A model generated the notes under the pieces. It saw only the letters and a list, made by a program, of their open reading frames with translations, had not been told where the DNA came from and did no database searches. A stretch of DNA of 64,000 nucleotides, from positions 222,677 through 286,676 of the forward strand of contig NZ_JAEC01000006.1 in the NCBI RefSeq assembly GCF_000518705.1, given 5' to 3'. A program made the position numbers and the translations under genes. Positions within the stretch are counted from its first letter, which is position 1. The number at the start of each line of letters is the position of its first letter. Shown here in pieces: positions 1 through 8,975 of this stretch. Origin of the DNA: Shewanella colwelliana ATCC 39565. Its GTDB lineage: Bacteria > Pseudomonadota > Gammaproteobacteria > Enterobacterales > Shewanellaceae.

Positions 1-132
1 TACCTCACTGCGGTGACCTCGGGGTTAACTTACATTGTGGAGCGATTTAAGAACTTTGAGGGCAGTGCTAATGTTTATCTCAATGGGGTCGTACGTTCTC
101 GTTTAGCCGAGTTTGCCGAGGAGAACTTGTAA
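1..132 (+). CDS. 3' end of an unidentified gene
   Basis: An open frame runs from the first base of the window to a TAA at 130-132 and gives the last 43 residues of a protein whose start lies upstream. The tail reads as a short hydrophobic stretch (YLTAVTSGLTYIVERF) followed by a polar, acidic end (RLAEFAEENL). I do not recognise the family, and 43 residues are too few to assign a function. The rho-independent terminator at 263-288 lies 130 bases downstream on the same strand and probably ends this transcript. The frame is supported only by its continuity and plausible amino-acid composition. Confidence 0.6.
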   Translation, partial: YLTAVTSGLTYIVERFKNFEGSANVYLNGVVRSRLAEFAEENL

Positions 133-436
133 TAACCATCTGCTGACATCAATTCAGGGGTATCCAGATGTTGTCAGTTGTGGATGTTCTAAAAAAGTGT
201 CATTGAGCCGTTTATGTTAGCGATTTAATGCGGCGCATTATCAATCTAAGCGCCTGGTGTTAAAGACTCCATCAATTGGAGTCTTTTTGCGTTGTAGTGC
301 TCACAAATTATTTAAGTTTTACTCAAGCCGGTTGTAGTTTGTATTCCAAAGCTCTGGCTTCCTGATACTATAAGAGCAATATGTTGTGCCATGATATGGA
401 TTGATGGTGGCAGGCACTTGTTCTCAAAGGTAATGA
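133..436. other. intergenic region before the sensor kinase
   Basis: This stretch of 304 bases has no credible gene. It holds the terminator at 263-288. The remaining 150 bases before the kinase presumably contain its promoter, but I cannot assign a convincing -35/-10 pair. An AT-rich run near 365-380 is the only hint. Confidence 0.5.
263..288 (+). terminator. rho-independent terminator
   Basis: A perfect 7-bp stem (AGACTCC / GGAGTCT) with a 7-base loop is followed directly by TTTTT. It probably ends the transcript of the gene that enters from the left edge. Confidence 0.85.
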
Positions 437-3400
437 ATGAAATCGACAGAGCCGGACTTACAGCTTAAGTCTCCCATACAAAAAAACTATAACCGCGCCG
501 TATTTTACACTTACATAGGTGTAATTATTATGGCCTTGCTGACGGCGTGGATGTTTTTTGAACGGCAAAAGACCCAGATGATGAGCCAGCGTGAAGAGCT
601 GGTTGAGCGTCATGTATTGCAGATTGATTTGTTACTTGAGTCCAGTATTCGCGCGGTAAAGAGTTTACGAAATGTGGCGGTTGACCATTTAAAACTCGGT
701 GAGTTGGTGCGTACTGAACGACTGCCGCAATATGAGAAATTTAATGAAAGTGGCCAGTTCTTTACCTTAGAACCTAGCTACGCTACCAGTGGTAAGCCCT
801 TTACCAATATGGGGCGCATCACAGGTGCGGGTTCACTCAACGGCCGCAGTGATAAGTTTTACCAAGAGCTTGAAATGCTGTTCGAATTATCACTCTCATT
901 CCCTGTCGCGACTGAAGCAGCCCCTAAAGCGTCATCTATCTACTATATCTCCAAACACCGCATGATGTCCTACTACCCATGGCCATCGGATGAACAACGA
1001 TTTCGTGAAGAACTGCTCAACAAAAACCAATTTCAGTTAGCCACACCAGCTATGAACCCGCAGCGCAGTGTGTTTTGGAGCCCCGCCTATGTTGAGCCGA
1101 CAGACAAAGGCTTACTGACCACCTTAGGTGTTCCCATCTACCTTGAAGATGAGTTTATTGGTTCAATCAATTTAGATATGACGCTCTCTTCCCTGGCAAA
1201 ACAGATCCGTCTCTACTTTAAGATGCCGGGCACAGTGATTCTGCTTGATCAGCAAAACAACATATTGTCTCACAGTGATATCGACACTGGTGACTTTAAC
1301 CGGGTGTATCACATTAGTCAGAAGATCCCGTCAGCGCTGCACTCAGTGCCGGAGTCGGAATTGTTTGATGCCCATGAAGGCATTATGCGCAACGGTTACT
1401 ATATTCACTCAGTGGCGCTGCAAAATGCGCCATGGCGTTTGTTGTATCTGCAAGACGAAAATGAACTGTTTAAAGATTCTTGGGAGAAACTCGAGCTGAC
1501 CTTCTTGCTGGTGGTTATCGCCCTGTCAGTCTTGGTGACCATCGTTCATTGGCAGACACGCCGCTCATTTGTGAGCCCTGCTTCGCGACTACTCACTCAC
1601 TTAGAGGGCTGTTCTCAAGAGCCGCGCAAACCGCCAGAGAAGATCACTCAAGGATGGGAGCCTTGGTTCCAGTTGGTCAGTCGAATTTTTGAAGAGAACC
1701 AGCAATATACCCGTCATCTTGCGGAGCAGAACCGTCGATTAGACAAGTTGGTGGCCCGCCGTACCGAGCGTTTGAAAGAGACCACCGAGCGGCGCGAGAG
1801 AGAGTATGCATTGCTACGTTCGCTGCTGGACTCTATACCAGAGGCGATTGTCTTTAAGGACAAAGAGGGTAAATATTTAGGGTGTAACAAGTCAGCAGAG
1901 CGGATGCTGGGCTATACCGAAAGCGAGATGATAGGTCAGGACTCTAAAACCATGACCAGCAACGAGCAGTCAGTGCGTATTCGCGCTGAAGATGAGCGCG
2001 TATTGTCTGAGCGCACGCCACTTCGTTATCAAGAGAAAGTTGAGTTGGCGGGTAAACCTGTATTGCTCGATACTCTCAAAATTCCTTTCTATAACCGTCG
2101 TGGCGAGCTACTGGGTTTGATTGCTGTGTGGCGTGATGTAACCCGAGAATATGAGTCAGCTGAACAGCTACGTTTAAGTGAAGAGCGTTATCACTTGGCC
2201 ATGGATGCGGTAGAAGATGGTCTATGGGATTGGTATTTAGACTCAGAGCAGATCATCTGTAATCCGGCTTACTACTCGATGCTCGGCTATAAGAGTAATG
2301 AGTTCCCCCCCTTGGTCTCTACTATCGATGATCTGATTCATCCAGACGATCGCATTCGGGTCGAAGAGTACCGCGAGCAGTATCTTGCCGATCCTATTGG
2401 TGCCTACGATATCGAGTTTAGAATGCGCGGCAAGAGTGGCTTGTATCACTGGGTGCTTAGTCGGGGCCGGGTGGTGGAATTCACCAGTGATAATCAGCCT
2501 AAACGTATGGTGGGAACTCACAAAGATATTACTCGACATAAGAGTAACGAAGTGGCGCTACTTGAGGCTAAACAGGATGCGGAATCCGCTAACCTGTATA
2601 AGAGTGAGTTTTTGGCCTACATGAGCCATGAAATCCGTACCCCCATGAATGCCATTATCGGTATGGTGCAGTTGGCACAGCGTACCTCGCTGACACCACA
2701 GCAAGCCGATTATCTCGATAAAGCGGGATTCTCTGCGCAATCACTGCTACGCATTATCAACGATATCCTTGATTTCTCTAAAATCGAGGCGGGCAAGCTA
2801 GAGCTTGAGCGAGTCGCCTTCCCACTAGACAAAGTCTTAGACCACGCGCTTGACCTCAATGCGCTTAAGGCGCAAGAAAAAGGGGTTGAACTGCTTTTGT
2901 ATGCGCCAGTGACTGCAGGATTGATCCTCGAAGGCGATCCGCTGCGTTTAGGGCAAGTGCTGATTAATATGCTCAGCAATGCGGTGAAGTTCACCAAGAC
3001 GGGTGAGATTGAACTAGGTTGTGAAGACGTGGGAGAGCGAGATCATCGTATCACTCTCAAGTTCTGGGTACGCGACACTGGAATCGGTATCAGTAAAGAG
3101 CAGCAAGAGAGTTTATTTGATGCCTTTGCACAGGCCGACGGCTCCACCACGCGCAACTATGGTGGCACGGGACTTGGGCTGTCAATCAGTAAGCATCTCG
3201 TCTCGATGATGGGTGGCACCATGCAGGTAGAGAGTGAAATGGGCGTTGGTAGTACGTTCAGTTTCACCATCAGTTTTGAAATTGCCGAAGAAGCGAAGGT
3301 GAAGCCTTTAGTTGTACCAGAAGGCATGGGTAACCTGAGCACTTTAGTGGTTGACGATAATCCCACGGCGTTACAGATATATTCGACCGCAATGCGTGAC

Positions 3401-4144
3401 TTCCACTTCGATGTGGATACGGCGTCAACTGGCGCCGAAGCCCTCTATAAGCTTGAGCGTCGTCCGGTTGATCTACTCTTGCTTGACTGGATGATGCCAG
3501 AGATGGATGGGGTTGAGGTGATAAAGCAGCTGGATCTGATGGTGGCCGATGGCCGTATCAGTAAGCGGCCGGTGATCATTATGATGACAGCCTATGCATC
3601 TGAGCCGCTAAAAGAAGATCTCGATGATTTAGCCATTTATGCCATGTTGCAAAAACCATTTAAAGCATCGGCCCTGTTCGATGAGATTATCTCTGCCTTT
3701 GTCGACCAACCTAAGCTTAATCCTGCTATTGAGCTGGCAAAAGAGCCGGTTAAAGAGCGTGATAGTCAAGTATCGGGTTTGATTCTACTGGTTGAAGATA
3801 ACTTTATTAATCAGCAAGTAGCGACAGAGTTGCTCAAGAGTGCTGGCTATGAAGTTGACGTGGCGGAAAATGGTCAAATTGCGTTAGATATGGTCGACAG
3901 CAAACCTTATGACGCGGTATTGATGGATATTCAGATGCCAGTGATGGACGGATTAACCGCCACCAAAGCGCTGCGAGAACGATACTCACAGCAGGAGCTT
4001 CCTGTCATTGCCATGACAGCGCATGCCATGTCCGGCGACAGAGAAAAGAGCCTAGCGGCAGGTATGAATGCCCATATTACTAAACCAATAGTACTTAATG
4101 AGTTGTTCGATACACTGACGCATTGGATTAATCAAAACCCATAG
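437..4144 (+). CDS. hybrid sensor histidine kinase (Cache-PAS-PAS-HisKA-HATPase-REC-REC)
   Basis: This 1,235-residue inner-membrane hybrid kinase of a two-component phosphorelay has two membrane segments, at about 20-41 and 355-375. They bracket a periplasmic region of about 310 residues that resembles a double-Cache ligand sensor. A HAMP-like linker and coiled coil follow, then two PAS domains (about 458-575 and 583-705). The HisKA box (MSHEIRTPMNA) carries the phospho-acceptor His731. The HATPase region shows the N box (NMLSNAVKF) and G boxes (DTGIGI, GGTGLGLSI). Two receiver domains have phospho-acceptor aspartates at Asp1017 (LLDWMMPEMDG) and Asp1164 (LMDIQMPVMDG). No Hpt or output domain is present, so the partner must be encoded elsewhere. 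AAAGG at 426-430 sits 6 bases before the ATG. The signal sensed cannot be read from the sequence. Confidence 0.95.
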   Translation: MKSTEPDLQLKSPIQKNYNRAVFYTYIGVIIMALLTAWMFFERQKTQMMSQREELVERHVLQIDLLLESSIRAVKSLRNVAVDHLKLGELVRTERLPQYEKFNESGQFFTLEPSYATSGKPFTNMGRITGAGSLNGRSDKFYQELEMLFELSLSFPVATEAAPKASSIYYISKHRMMSYYPWPSDEQRFREELLNKNQFQLATPAMNPQRSVFWSPAYVEPTDKGLLTTLGVPIYLEDEFIGSINLDMTLSSLAKQIRLYFKMPGTVILLDQQNNILSHSDIDTGDFNRVYHISQKIPSALHSVPESELFDAHEGIMRNGYYIHSVALQNAPWRLLYLQDENELFKDSWEKLELTFLLVVIALSVLVTIVHWQTRRSFVSPASRLLTHLEGCSQEPRKPPEKITQGWEPWFQLVSRIFEENQQYTRHLAEQNRRLDKLVARRTERLKETTERREREYALLRSLLDSIPEAIVFKDKEGKYLGCNKSAERMLGYTESEMIGQDSKTMTSNEQSVRIRAEDERVLSERTPLRYQEKVELAGKPVLLDTLKIPFYNRRGELLGLIAVWRDVTREYESAEQLRLSEERYHLAMDAVEDGLWDWYLDSEQIICNPAYYSMLGYKSNEFPPLVSTIDDLIHPDDRIRVEEYREQYLADPIGAYDIEFRMRGKSGLYHWVLSRGRVVEFTSDNQPKRMVGTHKDITRHKSNEVALLEAKQDAESANLYKSEFLAYMSHEIRTPMNAIIGMVQLAQRTSLTPQQADYLDKAGFSAQSLLRIINDILDFSKIEAGKLELERVAFPLDKVLDHALDLNALKAQEKGVELLLYAPVTAGLILEGDPLRLGQVLINMLSNAVKFTKTGEIELGCEDVGERDHRITLKFWVRDTGIGISKEQQESLFDAFAQADGSTTRNYGGTGLGLSISKHLVSMMGGTMQVESEMGVGSTFSFTISFEIAEEAKVKPLVVPEGMGNLSTLVVDDNPTALQIYSTAMRDFHFDVDTASTGAEALYKLERRPVDLLLLDWMMPEMDGVEVIKQLDLMVADGRISKRPVIIMMTAYASEPLKEDLDDLAIYAMLQKPFKASALFDEIISAFVDQPKLNPAIELAKEPVKERDSQVSGLILLVEDNFINQQVATELLKSAGYEVDVAENGQIALDMVDSKPYDAVLMDIQMPVMDGLTATKALRERYSQQELPVIAMTAHAMSGDREKSLAAGMNAHITKPIVLNELFDTLTHWINQNP

Positions 4145-4161
4145 TCAACAGCTCACTATTT

Positions 4162-4184
4162 AAGGGAGCTTTGGCTCCCTTTTG
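4162..4184 (+). terminator. rho-independent terminator after the hybrid kinase
   Basis: A 7-bp stem (AGGGAGC / GCTCCCT) with a 4-base loop is followed by TTTTG, 18 bases after the kinase stop codon. Confidence 0.85.
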
Positions 4185-4270
4185 TTATCCACTCCTCTGC
4201 AACAAGTATCCCTTGATCACCTGCTAATGTGGCGGGTTTGGCATTGCACCCAAAGCATCATACTCACACC

Positions 4271-4290
4271 TTTATACTGATGCGTATAAG
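4271..4290. repeat. solo palindrome resembling a MITE terminus
   Basis: TTATAC and GTATAA are separated by 6 bases (TGATGC), within a 20-bp palindromic context. The same architecture, with very similar sequence, forms each end of the 165-bp element at 43031-43195. It may be a remnant or solo end of the same repeat family. Confidence 0.4.
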
Positions 4291-4465
4291 CCAAAGCCTC
4301 TTAAATGCAGGCTTTGAGCGTTATCCAACCGAACAAATATACTTTCTACAATAGAGGGTAATGCTTGAAATATTTGCACTTGAGGCAAGGAAAATAACTG
4401 TTAAGCTAGGCATTGCACACAGGCAAATAAAAATTCACAACTAAATGCCAAGATTAGGAGCATGC

Positions 4466-6868
4466 ATGAAACCCTCTACGATAGCGCTGGCCATCGCATT
4501 AGCCATCACTCCAGCCGTCAACGCCGTGGCTGCCACCGATAACAGTAGCAAAATCGTCAAAGCCAGCCAGATCGCCGAAGGGTTTATCAATCTCTTTTAT
4601 GAAAAACAGTCTGGTGACTTGTACCTCGAAGCCAATCGTTTAAATCAGCCTTTTTTGCTACTGACCAGTTTGCCCCATGGCGTGGGCTCTAATGATATCG
4701 GGCTAGACCGTGGCCAATTGGGGTTCACCCGTATGGTGCAGTTTGAACGCCATGGTCCATACCTCATTTTAAAGCAGCTTAATACCGATTATCGGGCCAG
4801 CACAGATAATGCTGCCGAACAGCGCGCCGTCAAAGAGGCCTTTGCCGAGTCCGTGTTGTGGCGGGGAAAAATCACTCCTGGTAAGCGCGCGTTGGTATCC
4901 ATTAATGATTTAGTCGTCAATGATCTGCACGGCATTAGTGATGTGCTCGAACAAACCAAGCAGGGCAGCTATCGTCTCGATAAAGAGAAGTCATTGATTC
5001 TGCCTGAAGGAGTAAAGTCGTTTGAGCGCAATAGCGATGTCGATGTGTTACTCACCTTCAACGCCGCGAAATCGGGTGAGCAAGTGGCGCAAGTCACCCC
5101 CGATGGTAAACATCTGTCACTGCGGTTGCGTTACTCCTTTATTGCCCTGCCAGACACAGATTTTAAAGCACGGCCTTATCACCCCATGAGTGGTTACCTG
5201 TCCGATGACTATCTCGATTATGGCACTGAGGTGAATCAAGATATCGTTAAGCGACACCTGCTGCGTCATCGTCTCGAGAAAGTCACTCCGGAGGACGCGC
5301 CATCAGAGGTGGTTAAGCCCATTATCTATTACCTCGATCCCGGTGTGCCAGAGCCTATTCGCACTGCACTACTCGAAGGGGCTCGTTGGTGGGAAGCAGC
5401 CTTTACTGAGGCGGGCTTCATCAATGGTTTCAAGGTGGAGTTATTACCTGAAGACGCCGACCCACAAGATATTCGCTATAACGTGATTCAGTGGGTGCAT
5501 CGTGCGACTCGTGGCTGGTCTTATGGCAGTGCCATTGCAGACCCGCGAACCGGTGAAATTATCAAAGGTCACGTGACTTTAGGTAGTCAACGCGTTCGGC
5601 AAGATCACCTTATTGCTCGCGGCCTTACCGCAGGTTGGGAAGATAGAGCTGCCGCTGAGGAGGCGTCAATGGCTTTATCATTAGCGCGAATTCGTCAGTT
5701 ATCGGCCCACGAGGTCGGGCACACCTTAGGTTTAGATCATAATTTTGCCGCATCAAGCAATCAAAATTCATCGGTGATGGATTACCCTCACCCTAAAGTG
5801 ACACTCAATGGCGATAACATCGATATCTCAGTGCCTTATGATGAAGGTATCGGGGTGTGGGATAAGTTCGCCGTCGCCTATGGTTATGGCCAGTGGAGTG
5901 AAACGAGCCAAGCGGTAAAACAGGCTCAACTGATGCAAGAGGCCGAAGCTCAGGGGTTACGCTTTATTGGTGAAGCCGACTCGCGCTCTCCGGGAGCTAG
6001 CCATGCCTACGCCAGCCTGTGGGATAACGGTAGCGATCCCGTGGTAGAGCTTAATCGTTTAGCGCAAGTGCGCGGAGTCGCGATTAGCCAGTTTTCAGCC
6101 CGTGCACTGCTTGCCGATCAACCCGTTGCTGAACTCAGTGATGCCTTTGTGCCTATCTATCTGCTCAATCGCTATCAAATTACCGCTGCGGCGAAGTTTA
6201 TCGGTGGTACCGATTATAGTTATGCTGAGGGTGTCGCAGGGCATAGCTGGCATTATCTGGCACCCGAGTTACAACAGGGCGCGCTAGACAGTTTGTTGGC
6301 CACCTTAGCGCCCAGTGCCCTGACAATCCCTACTGAGCTACTCGACGCCTTAGTGCCTAAAGCGGGTAATTATCAGGCAACGCGTGAAAGCTTCGATTCA
6401 TCATTGGGGGTGATCACCGACCCACTAGGCATGGCTGAGGTGTTAAGTCGTCACACCGTTAAACAGCTACTGACTCCACAGCGGCTCAACCGAGTTAATC
6501 AAGGTTTCTTGTTCGATAAGGAGCAGCTTTCTGTGGTGAGCTTAGTGAACAAGTTGATGGCTGCGACACTCTATAGTGATATTCCCAATGGCAGTGAGCT
6601 TGGTGTGTGGATGCGGGTTAATGCTGTAGTGCTTGATGAGTTACTGGCTAGCTATCACAGTGACACGGTGACGTCTGAAGTTAAGGCGCAGCTGTTTGAC
6701 CGTATCAACTACGCGCAGAAACAGTTGAGCCGCAAAGTTAAACGCAGCAGCGCCTATGAAGCGGCGCATTTTGAATGGCTCAGGCATTCACTAGAGAAGG
6801 GGCTTAGTGACAGCAAGGTTAAGCTGATTCAAACACCGTTAACCATGCCGCCAGGTTCACCTATTTAA
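4466..6868 (+). CDS. secreted zinc-dependent metalloprotease, DUF5117/DUF4953 (EcxA-like) type
   Basis: This 800-residue exported protein is probably a periplasmic or secreted peptidase. A signal peptide (KPSTIALAIALA then AVNAVAA) ends near residue 23. The catalytic motif HExxHxxGxxH runs from His415 to His425 (HEVGHTLGLDH) and is followed by a metzincin-like Met-turn (SVMDYP). The long N-terminal part matches what I remember of the DUF5117 region that precedes the zinc domain in these proteins. I chose the ATG at 4466 because TAGGAG (4455-4460) is 5 bases upstream and the signal peptide then starts directly. An in-frame ATG at 4445 lacks such a site. It is a single gene between two terminators. 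The substrate is unknown. Confidence 0.88.
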   Translation: MKPSTIALAIALAITPAVNAVAATDNSSKIVKASQIAEGFINLFYEKQSGDLYLEANRLNQPFLLLTSLPHGVGSNDIGLDRGQLGFTRMVQFERHGPYLILKQLNTDYRASTDNAAEQRAVKEAFAESVLWRGKITPGKRALVSINDLVVNDLHGISDVLEQTKQGSYRLDKEKSLILPEGVKSFERNSDVDVLLTFNAAKSGEQVAQVTPDGKHLSLRLRYSFIALPDTDFKARPYHPMSGYLSDDYLDYGTEVNQDIVKRHLLRHRLEKVTPEDAPSEVVKPIIYYLDPGVPEPIRTALLEGARWWEAAFTEAGFINGFKVELLPEDADPQDIRYNVIQWVHRATRGWSYGSAIADPRTGEIIKGHVTLGSQRVRQDHLIARGLTAGWEDRAAAEEASMALSLARIRQLSAHEVGHTLGLDHNFAASSNQNSSVMDYPHPKVTLNGDNIDISVPYDEGIGVWDKFAVAYGYGQWSETSQAVKQAQLMQEAEAQGLRFIGEADSRSPGASHAYASLWDNGSDPVVELNRLAQVRGVAISQFSARALLADQPVAELSDAFVPIYLLNRYQITAAAKFIGGTDYSYAEGVAGHSWHYLAPELQQGALDSLLATLAPSALTIPTELLDALVPKAGNYQATRESFDSSLGVITDPLGMAEVLSRHTVKQLLTPQRLNRVNQGFLFDKEQLSVVSLVNKLMAATLYSDIPNGSELGVWMRVNAVVLDELLASYHSDTVTSEVKAQLFDRINYAQKQLSRKVKRSSAYEAAHFEWLRHSLEKGLSDSKVKLIQTPLTMPPGSPI

Positions 6869-6874
6869 CCCATT

Positions 6875-6914
6875 AAAGCCCCTGTGATACGGTTAGTTAT
6901 TACAGGGGCTTTTC
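6875..6914. terminator. terminator between convergent genes
   Basis: An 11-bp stem (AAAGCCCCTGT / ACAGGGGCTTT) with T-rich flanks on both strands lies between the metalloprotease stop (6868) and the convergent gene that ends at 6927. It can serve both. Confidence 0.85.
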
Positions 6915-6926
6915 AATGTTTTTCTC

Positions 6927-7472
6927 TTAGAGAAACTGCACCGAATTAAGAAAGTTCTTCGCGGTCTTCTCTTCACGTTCAGATTGATAACCCGCCATAA
7001 GTACCAATAGATGCTCATCAACGATATAGATATGCTGGATAAGATTTATCTGTTGTGGTTCTAGCTTCATGACTAGCTGATAACCGCGCATGCCATCGGT
7101 GTTGATGTAGCCGCGGTCGATGATGCTCTCTTCTGTCATCGCATTTAGGCCGCCAAATGTGTTTCCTACTGGGCTGTATTTCTCAATCTCATAGGGAAGG
7201 AACTCTAAATCCTCCGCTTCGAAACGATCCATGCTTGAGTGGTATGACATAACAAGCATGGTCAGCGAGTTATCTCGGTGGTGCTGACTATCGAGTAGCT
7301 CAAAATCAACTTGATTATTCTGAGTTCGTGATACCTTAGGCGCTGGCAAAATATCGAGTCTCACAGGGACAGAGGTGAGTCGATATTCCTCTAACGGGAA
7401 TGCGGCGAACCAATGTTGGTAGCCAAAATAGCAGGCGATCATTATCACGCCGAGTTTAAACAGGTTAGCCAT
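6927..7472 (-). CDS. uncharacterised protein with N-terminal membrane anchor
   Basis: This 181-residue protein is not recognised as any family. An N-terminal hydrophobic segment (LFKLGVIMIACYFGYQHW) probably anchors it in the inner membrane. The remaining 150 residues would lie in the periplasm and look like a compact alpha/beta domain without cysteines or obvious catalytic motifs. The ATG at 7472 was chosen because AAGGAA lies 7 bases upstream on the coding strand. The frame stays open 40 codons further, to 7592, but that extension is polar and unlike a protein N terminus. It ends convergent to the metalloprotease. Confidence 0.7.
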   Translation of the reverse strand: MANLFKLGVIMIACYFGYQHWFAAFPLEEYRLTSVPVRLDILPAPKVSRTQNNQVDFELLDSQHHRDNSLTMLVMSYHSSMDRFEAEDLEFLPYEIEKYSPVGNTFGGLNAMTEESIIDRGYINTDGMRGYQLVMKLEPQQINLIQHIYIVDEHLLVLMAGYQSEREEKTAKNFLNSVQFL

Positions 7473-7735
7473 ATCAATTTCCTTATTTAATCCCTCTTTA
7501 TGAGTTGAGAGGGACTCATCCTTAAGTGTGCCACGGTCTAAACAGTCCGCGATGTTGCCATTGGTATTACCCATGGGCGTCTGATTTATCAATTACTGAT
7601 TACAGTTACCAAAGCCAATGCCGTCGGTCGAAAATGTATCAATTTGCATAGATTTGTGTGATCGCGTTCATAAAAATGGGTGGTTAAGGTAATATACTTG
7701 TTAACTTAATGTGGTCAATAAGATTGGAGTACATG

Positions 7736-8041
7736 ATGAAATTGTTAGCCAGCGCGACCCTAGTGATAGCCTCTCTGTTATTATCCCCTGCAGCCCTTGC
7801 CGAAAGGCCTGATTTTTCTAAAACCGTTGCAGCACAATCCGATTATCGATTTGCCGATAATCAACCGATAAAGAAAAATTATATTGTGCAGCGCACCACC
7901 CGCCATGATTTCTCTAAGACAACCGCTGCTAATCGCCAGTATGACTTTAGCTACAATAACGCTAGTCCCCATTGTTCAGACAATGCCGTTTCAACTCAGC
8001 ATGATTTTTCTAAAACGGTTGCGGCGAGCCGCCCCAGCTAA
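7736..8041 (+). CDS. small secreted protein with 32-residue DFSKT repeats
   Basis: This 101-residue exported protein has a signal peptide (KLLASATLVIASLLLSPAALA) that should be cleaved at ALA|ERP. The mature part of about 80 residues carries three copies of the motif DFSKT(V/T)AA, starting at residues 26, 58 and 90, so the period is exactly 32. A degenerate fourth (YDFSYNN) lies inside the second unit. The repeats are basic and aromatic. I do not know the family or function; a structural, surface or peptide-precursor role is conceivable. GGAG at 7726-7729 favours the ATG at 7736. The ATG at 7733 and an upstream in-frame start at 7709 are less likely. Confidence 0.72.
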   Translation: MKLLASATLVIASLLLSPAALAERPDFSKTVAAQSDYRFADNQPIKKNYIVQRTTRHDFSKTTAANRQYDFSYNNASPHCSDNAVSTQHDFSKTVAASRPS

Positions 8042-8061
8042 CCGCATTGATTGATGAACGC

Positions 8062-8092
8062 AGCAAAGGGAGCATCGGCTCCTTTGCTAGCT
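8062..8092. terminator. possible hairpin terminator between convergent genes
   Basis: An imperfect inverted repeat (AGCAAAGGG... / ...CTCCTTTGCT) follows the DFSKT gene and reaches the end of the convergent gene. It lacks a T tract on the plus strand, so termination is uncertain. Confidence 0.4.
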
Positions 8093-8440
8093 AGCTTGCG
8101 CAATATCCAACTGTTTGCCAATACGGTAGGCATCAATAATTCCCACCACCCAACCGGCGATAAACGCTAGGGTTGCCAAATTGATTAGCAGGCCACTATC
8201 GCCTGGCGGCACTTGACTTATCTGCTGATAGATCACATTAAAATCTAACGGAATTTCGCCTGATAGAATGCGATCAGAGATAGCTTGCGCTCGCTCAACC
8301 GCTTTATAAAGTAGATAGACCAAACCCGATAAACTTAAAAATGAGATAAGCGTACCCGTGTTATAGCGTTTGAGGTAAAAGTGACCACTGCCGGGGCAGA
8401 CCAGCGCCGACATCAGTGCGGCGGTAACGGCTTTATTCAT
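8087..8440 (-). CDS. small multi-pass membrane protein
   Basis: This 117-residue protein has hydrophobic segments near residues 5-18, 30-47 and 85-108 and a soluble loop between the second and third. The N-terminal CPGSGHFYLKRYNTG is of the kind seen in TM2-like and related small membrane proteins, where a glycine-rich turn and aromatic residues precede a membrane helix. A KRYNTG-type motif at that place hints at that fold, but no function can be assigned. It lies 41 bases downstream of the 8482-8808 gene on the same strand and is probably co-transcribed with it. Confidence 0.65.
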   Translation of the reverse strand: MNKAVTAALMSALVCPGSGHFYLKRYNTGTLISFLSLSGLVYLLYKAVERAQAISDRILSGEIPLDFNVIYQQISQVPPGDSGLLINLATLAFIAGWVVGIIDAYRIGKQLDIAQAS

Positions 8441-8481
8441 GCTGCTCTCTTTATTTCGGTCCGTTGCATTAAGGTGGTTGA

Positions 8482-8808
8482 TTACTCTAAGTCGATACGA
8501 CGAAGTGCGGTATGTAGATGTTTGGCTTTAACAATCAGTTGTGGTTCGGCCTGAGCGCCCTGTGCTGCCAGTTGGCTTTCGACCCCAGCCAGCTCCTGTA
8601 CTAACCAGCCGCGAATCATCACATAATAGCGCGAATCGGTGCCATAGTTAGCAATAACCTCAACCGATTTAGCTGAAGGGGAGTCGATGGCGACTGCTAG
8701 CGATTGCACCATAGCGCCTATCTGCTGTTGGGTACTTTGCTCCTCATGCTCTGTTGCATGGGCGATACTACTAACTAAGGCTAAGAGTAATATTAAGGTC
8801 GCTTTCAT
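8482..8808 (-). CDS. small periplasmic protein of unknown function
   Basis: This 108-residue protein has a clear signal peptide (KATLILLLALVSSIAHA) and a mature, mostly helical domain of about 90 residues. A GAGGAG ribosome binding site lies 6 bases before the ATG on the coding strand. There are no cysteines or recognised motifs. The central part (YYVMIRGWLVQELAGVESQL) may form a helix bundle. It appears to be the first gene of a two-gene unit with the membrane protein at 8087-8440. I do not recognise the family. Confidence 0.65.
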   Translation of the reverse strand: MKATLILLLALVSSIAHATEHEEQSTQQQIGAMVQSLAVAIDSPSAKSVEVIANYGTDSRYYVMIRGWLVQELAGVESQLAAQGAQAEPQLIVKAKHLHTALRRIDLE

Positions 8809-8931
8809 TTTGGCTCCTCATTTGTGCTCTTTTTCTACTTGATGAGCAAAATGTATCGCAAAGCGACGAGCTAAGATAGTCGTAATCATGACAAGGATTT
8901 TTACAGCAGTGGCTAAGCAGTAATAATGTAA

Positions 8932-8953
8932 GCCCAGCTCAAGAGAGCTGGGC
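8932..8953 (-). terminator. hairpin at the end of the RND efflux operon
   Basis: A perfect 9-bp stem (GCCCAGCTC / GAGCTGGGC) with a 4-base loop lies 22 bases beyond the efflux pump stop on the minus strand. The following T content is modest. Confidence 0.55.
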
Positions 8954-8975
8954 GCGCCGGGAAGCGAGTTTCGGA

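Larger units (their letters stand above)
4145..4465. other. intergenic region between kinase and metalloprotease
   Basis: These 321 bases contain the kinase terminator at 4162-4184, a small palindrome at 4271-4290 that resembles the ends of the MITE-like element at 43 kb, and a weak hairpin near 4293-4316 (AAAGCCT / AGGCTTT). The rest presumably holds the metalloprotease promoter. No clear promoter was assigned. Confidence 0.5.

Noticed and set aside
2243..2539. Minus-strand open frames inside the hybrid kinase
   Set aside because: They are reverse-frame shadows of a well-supported gene.
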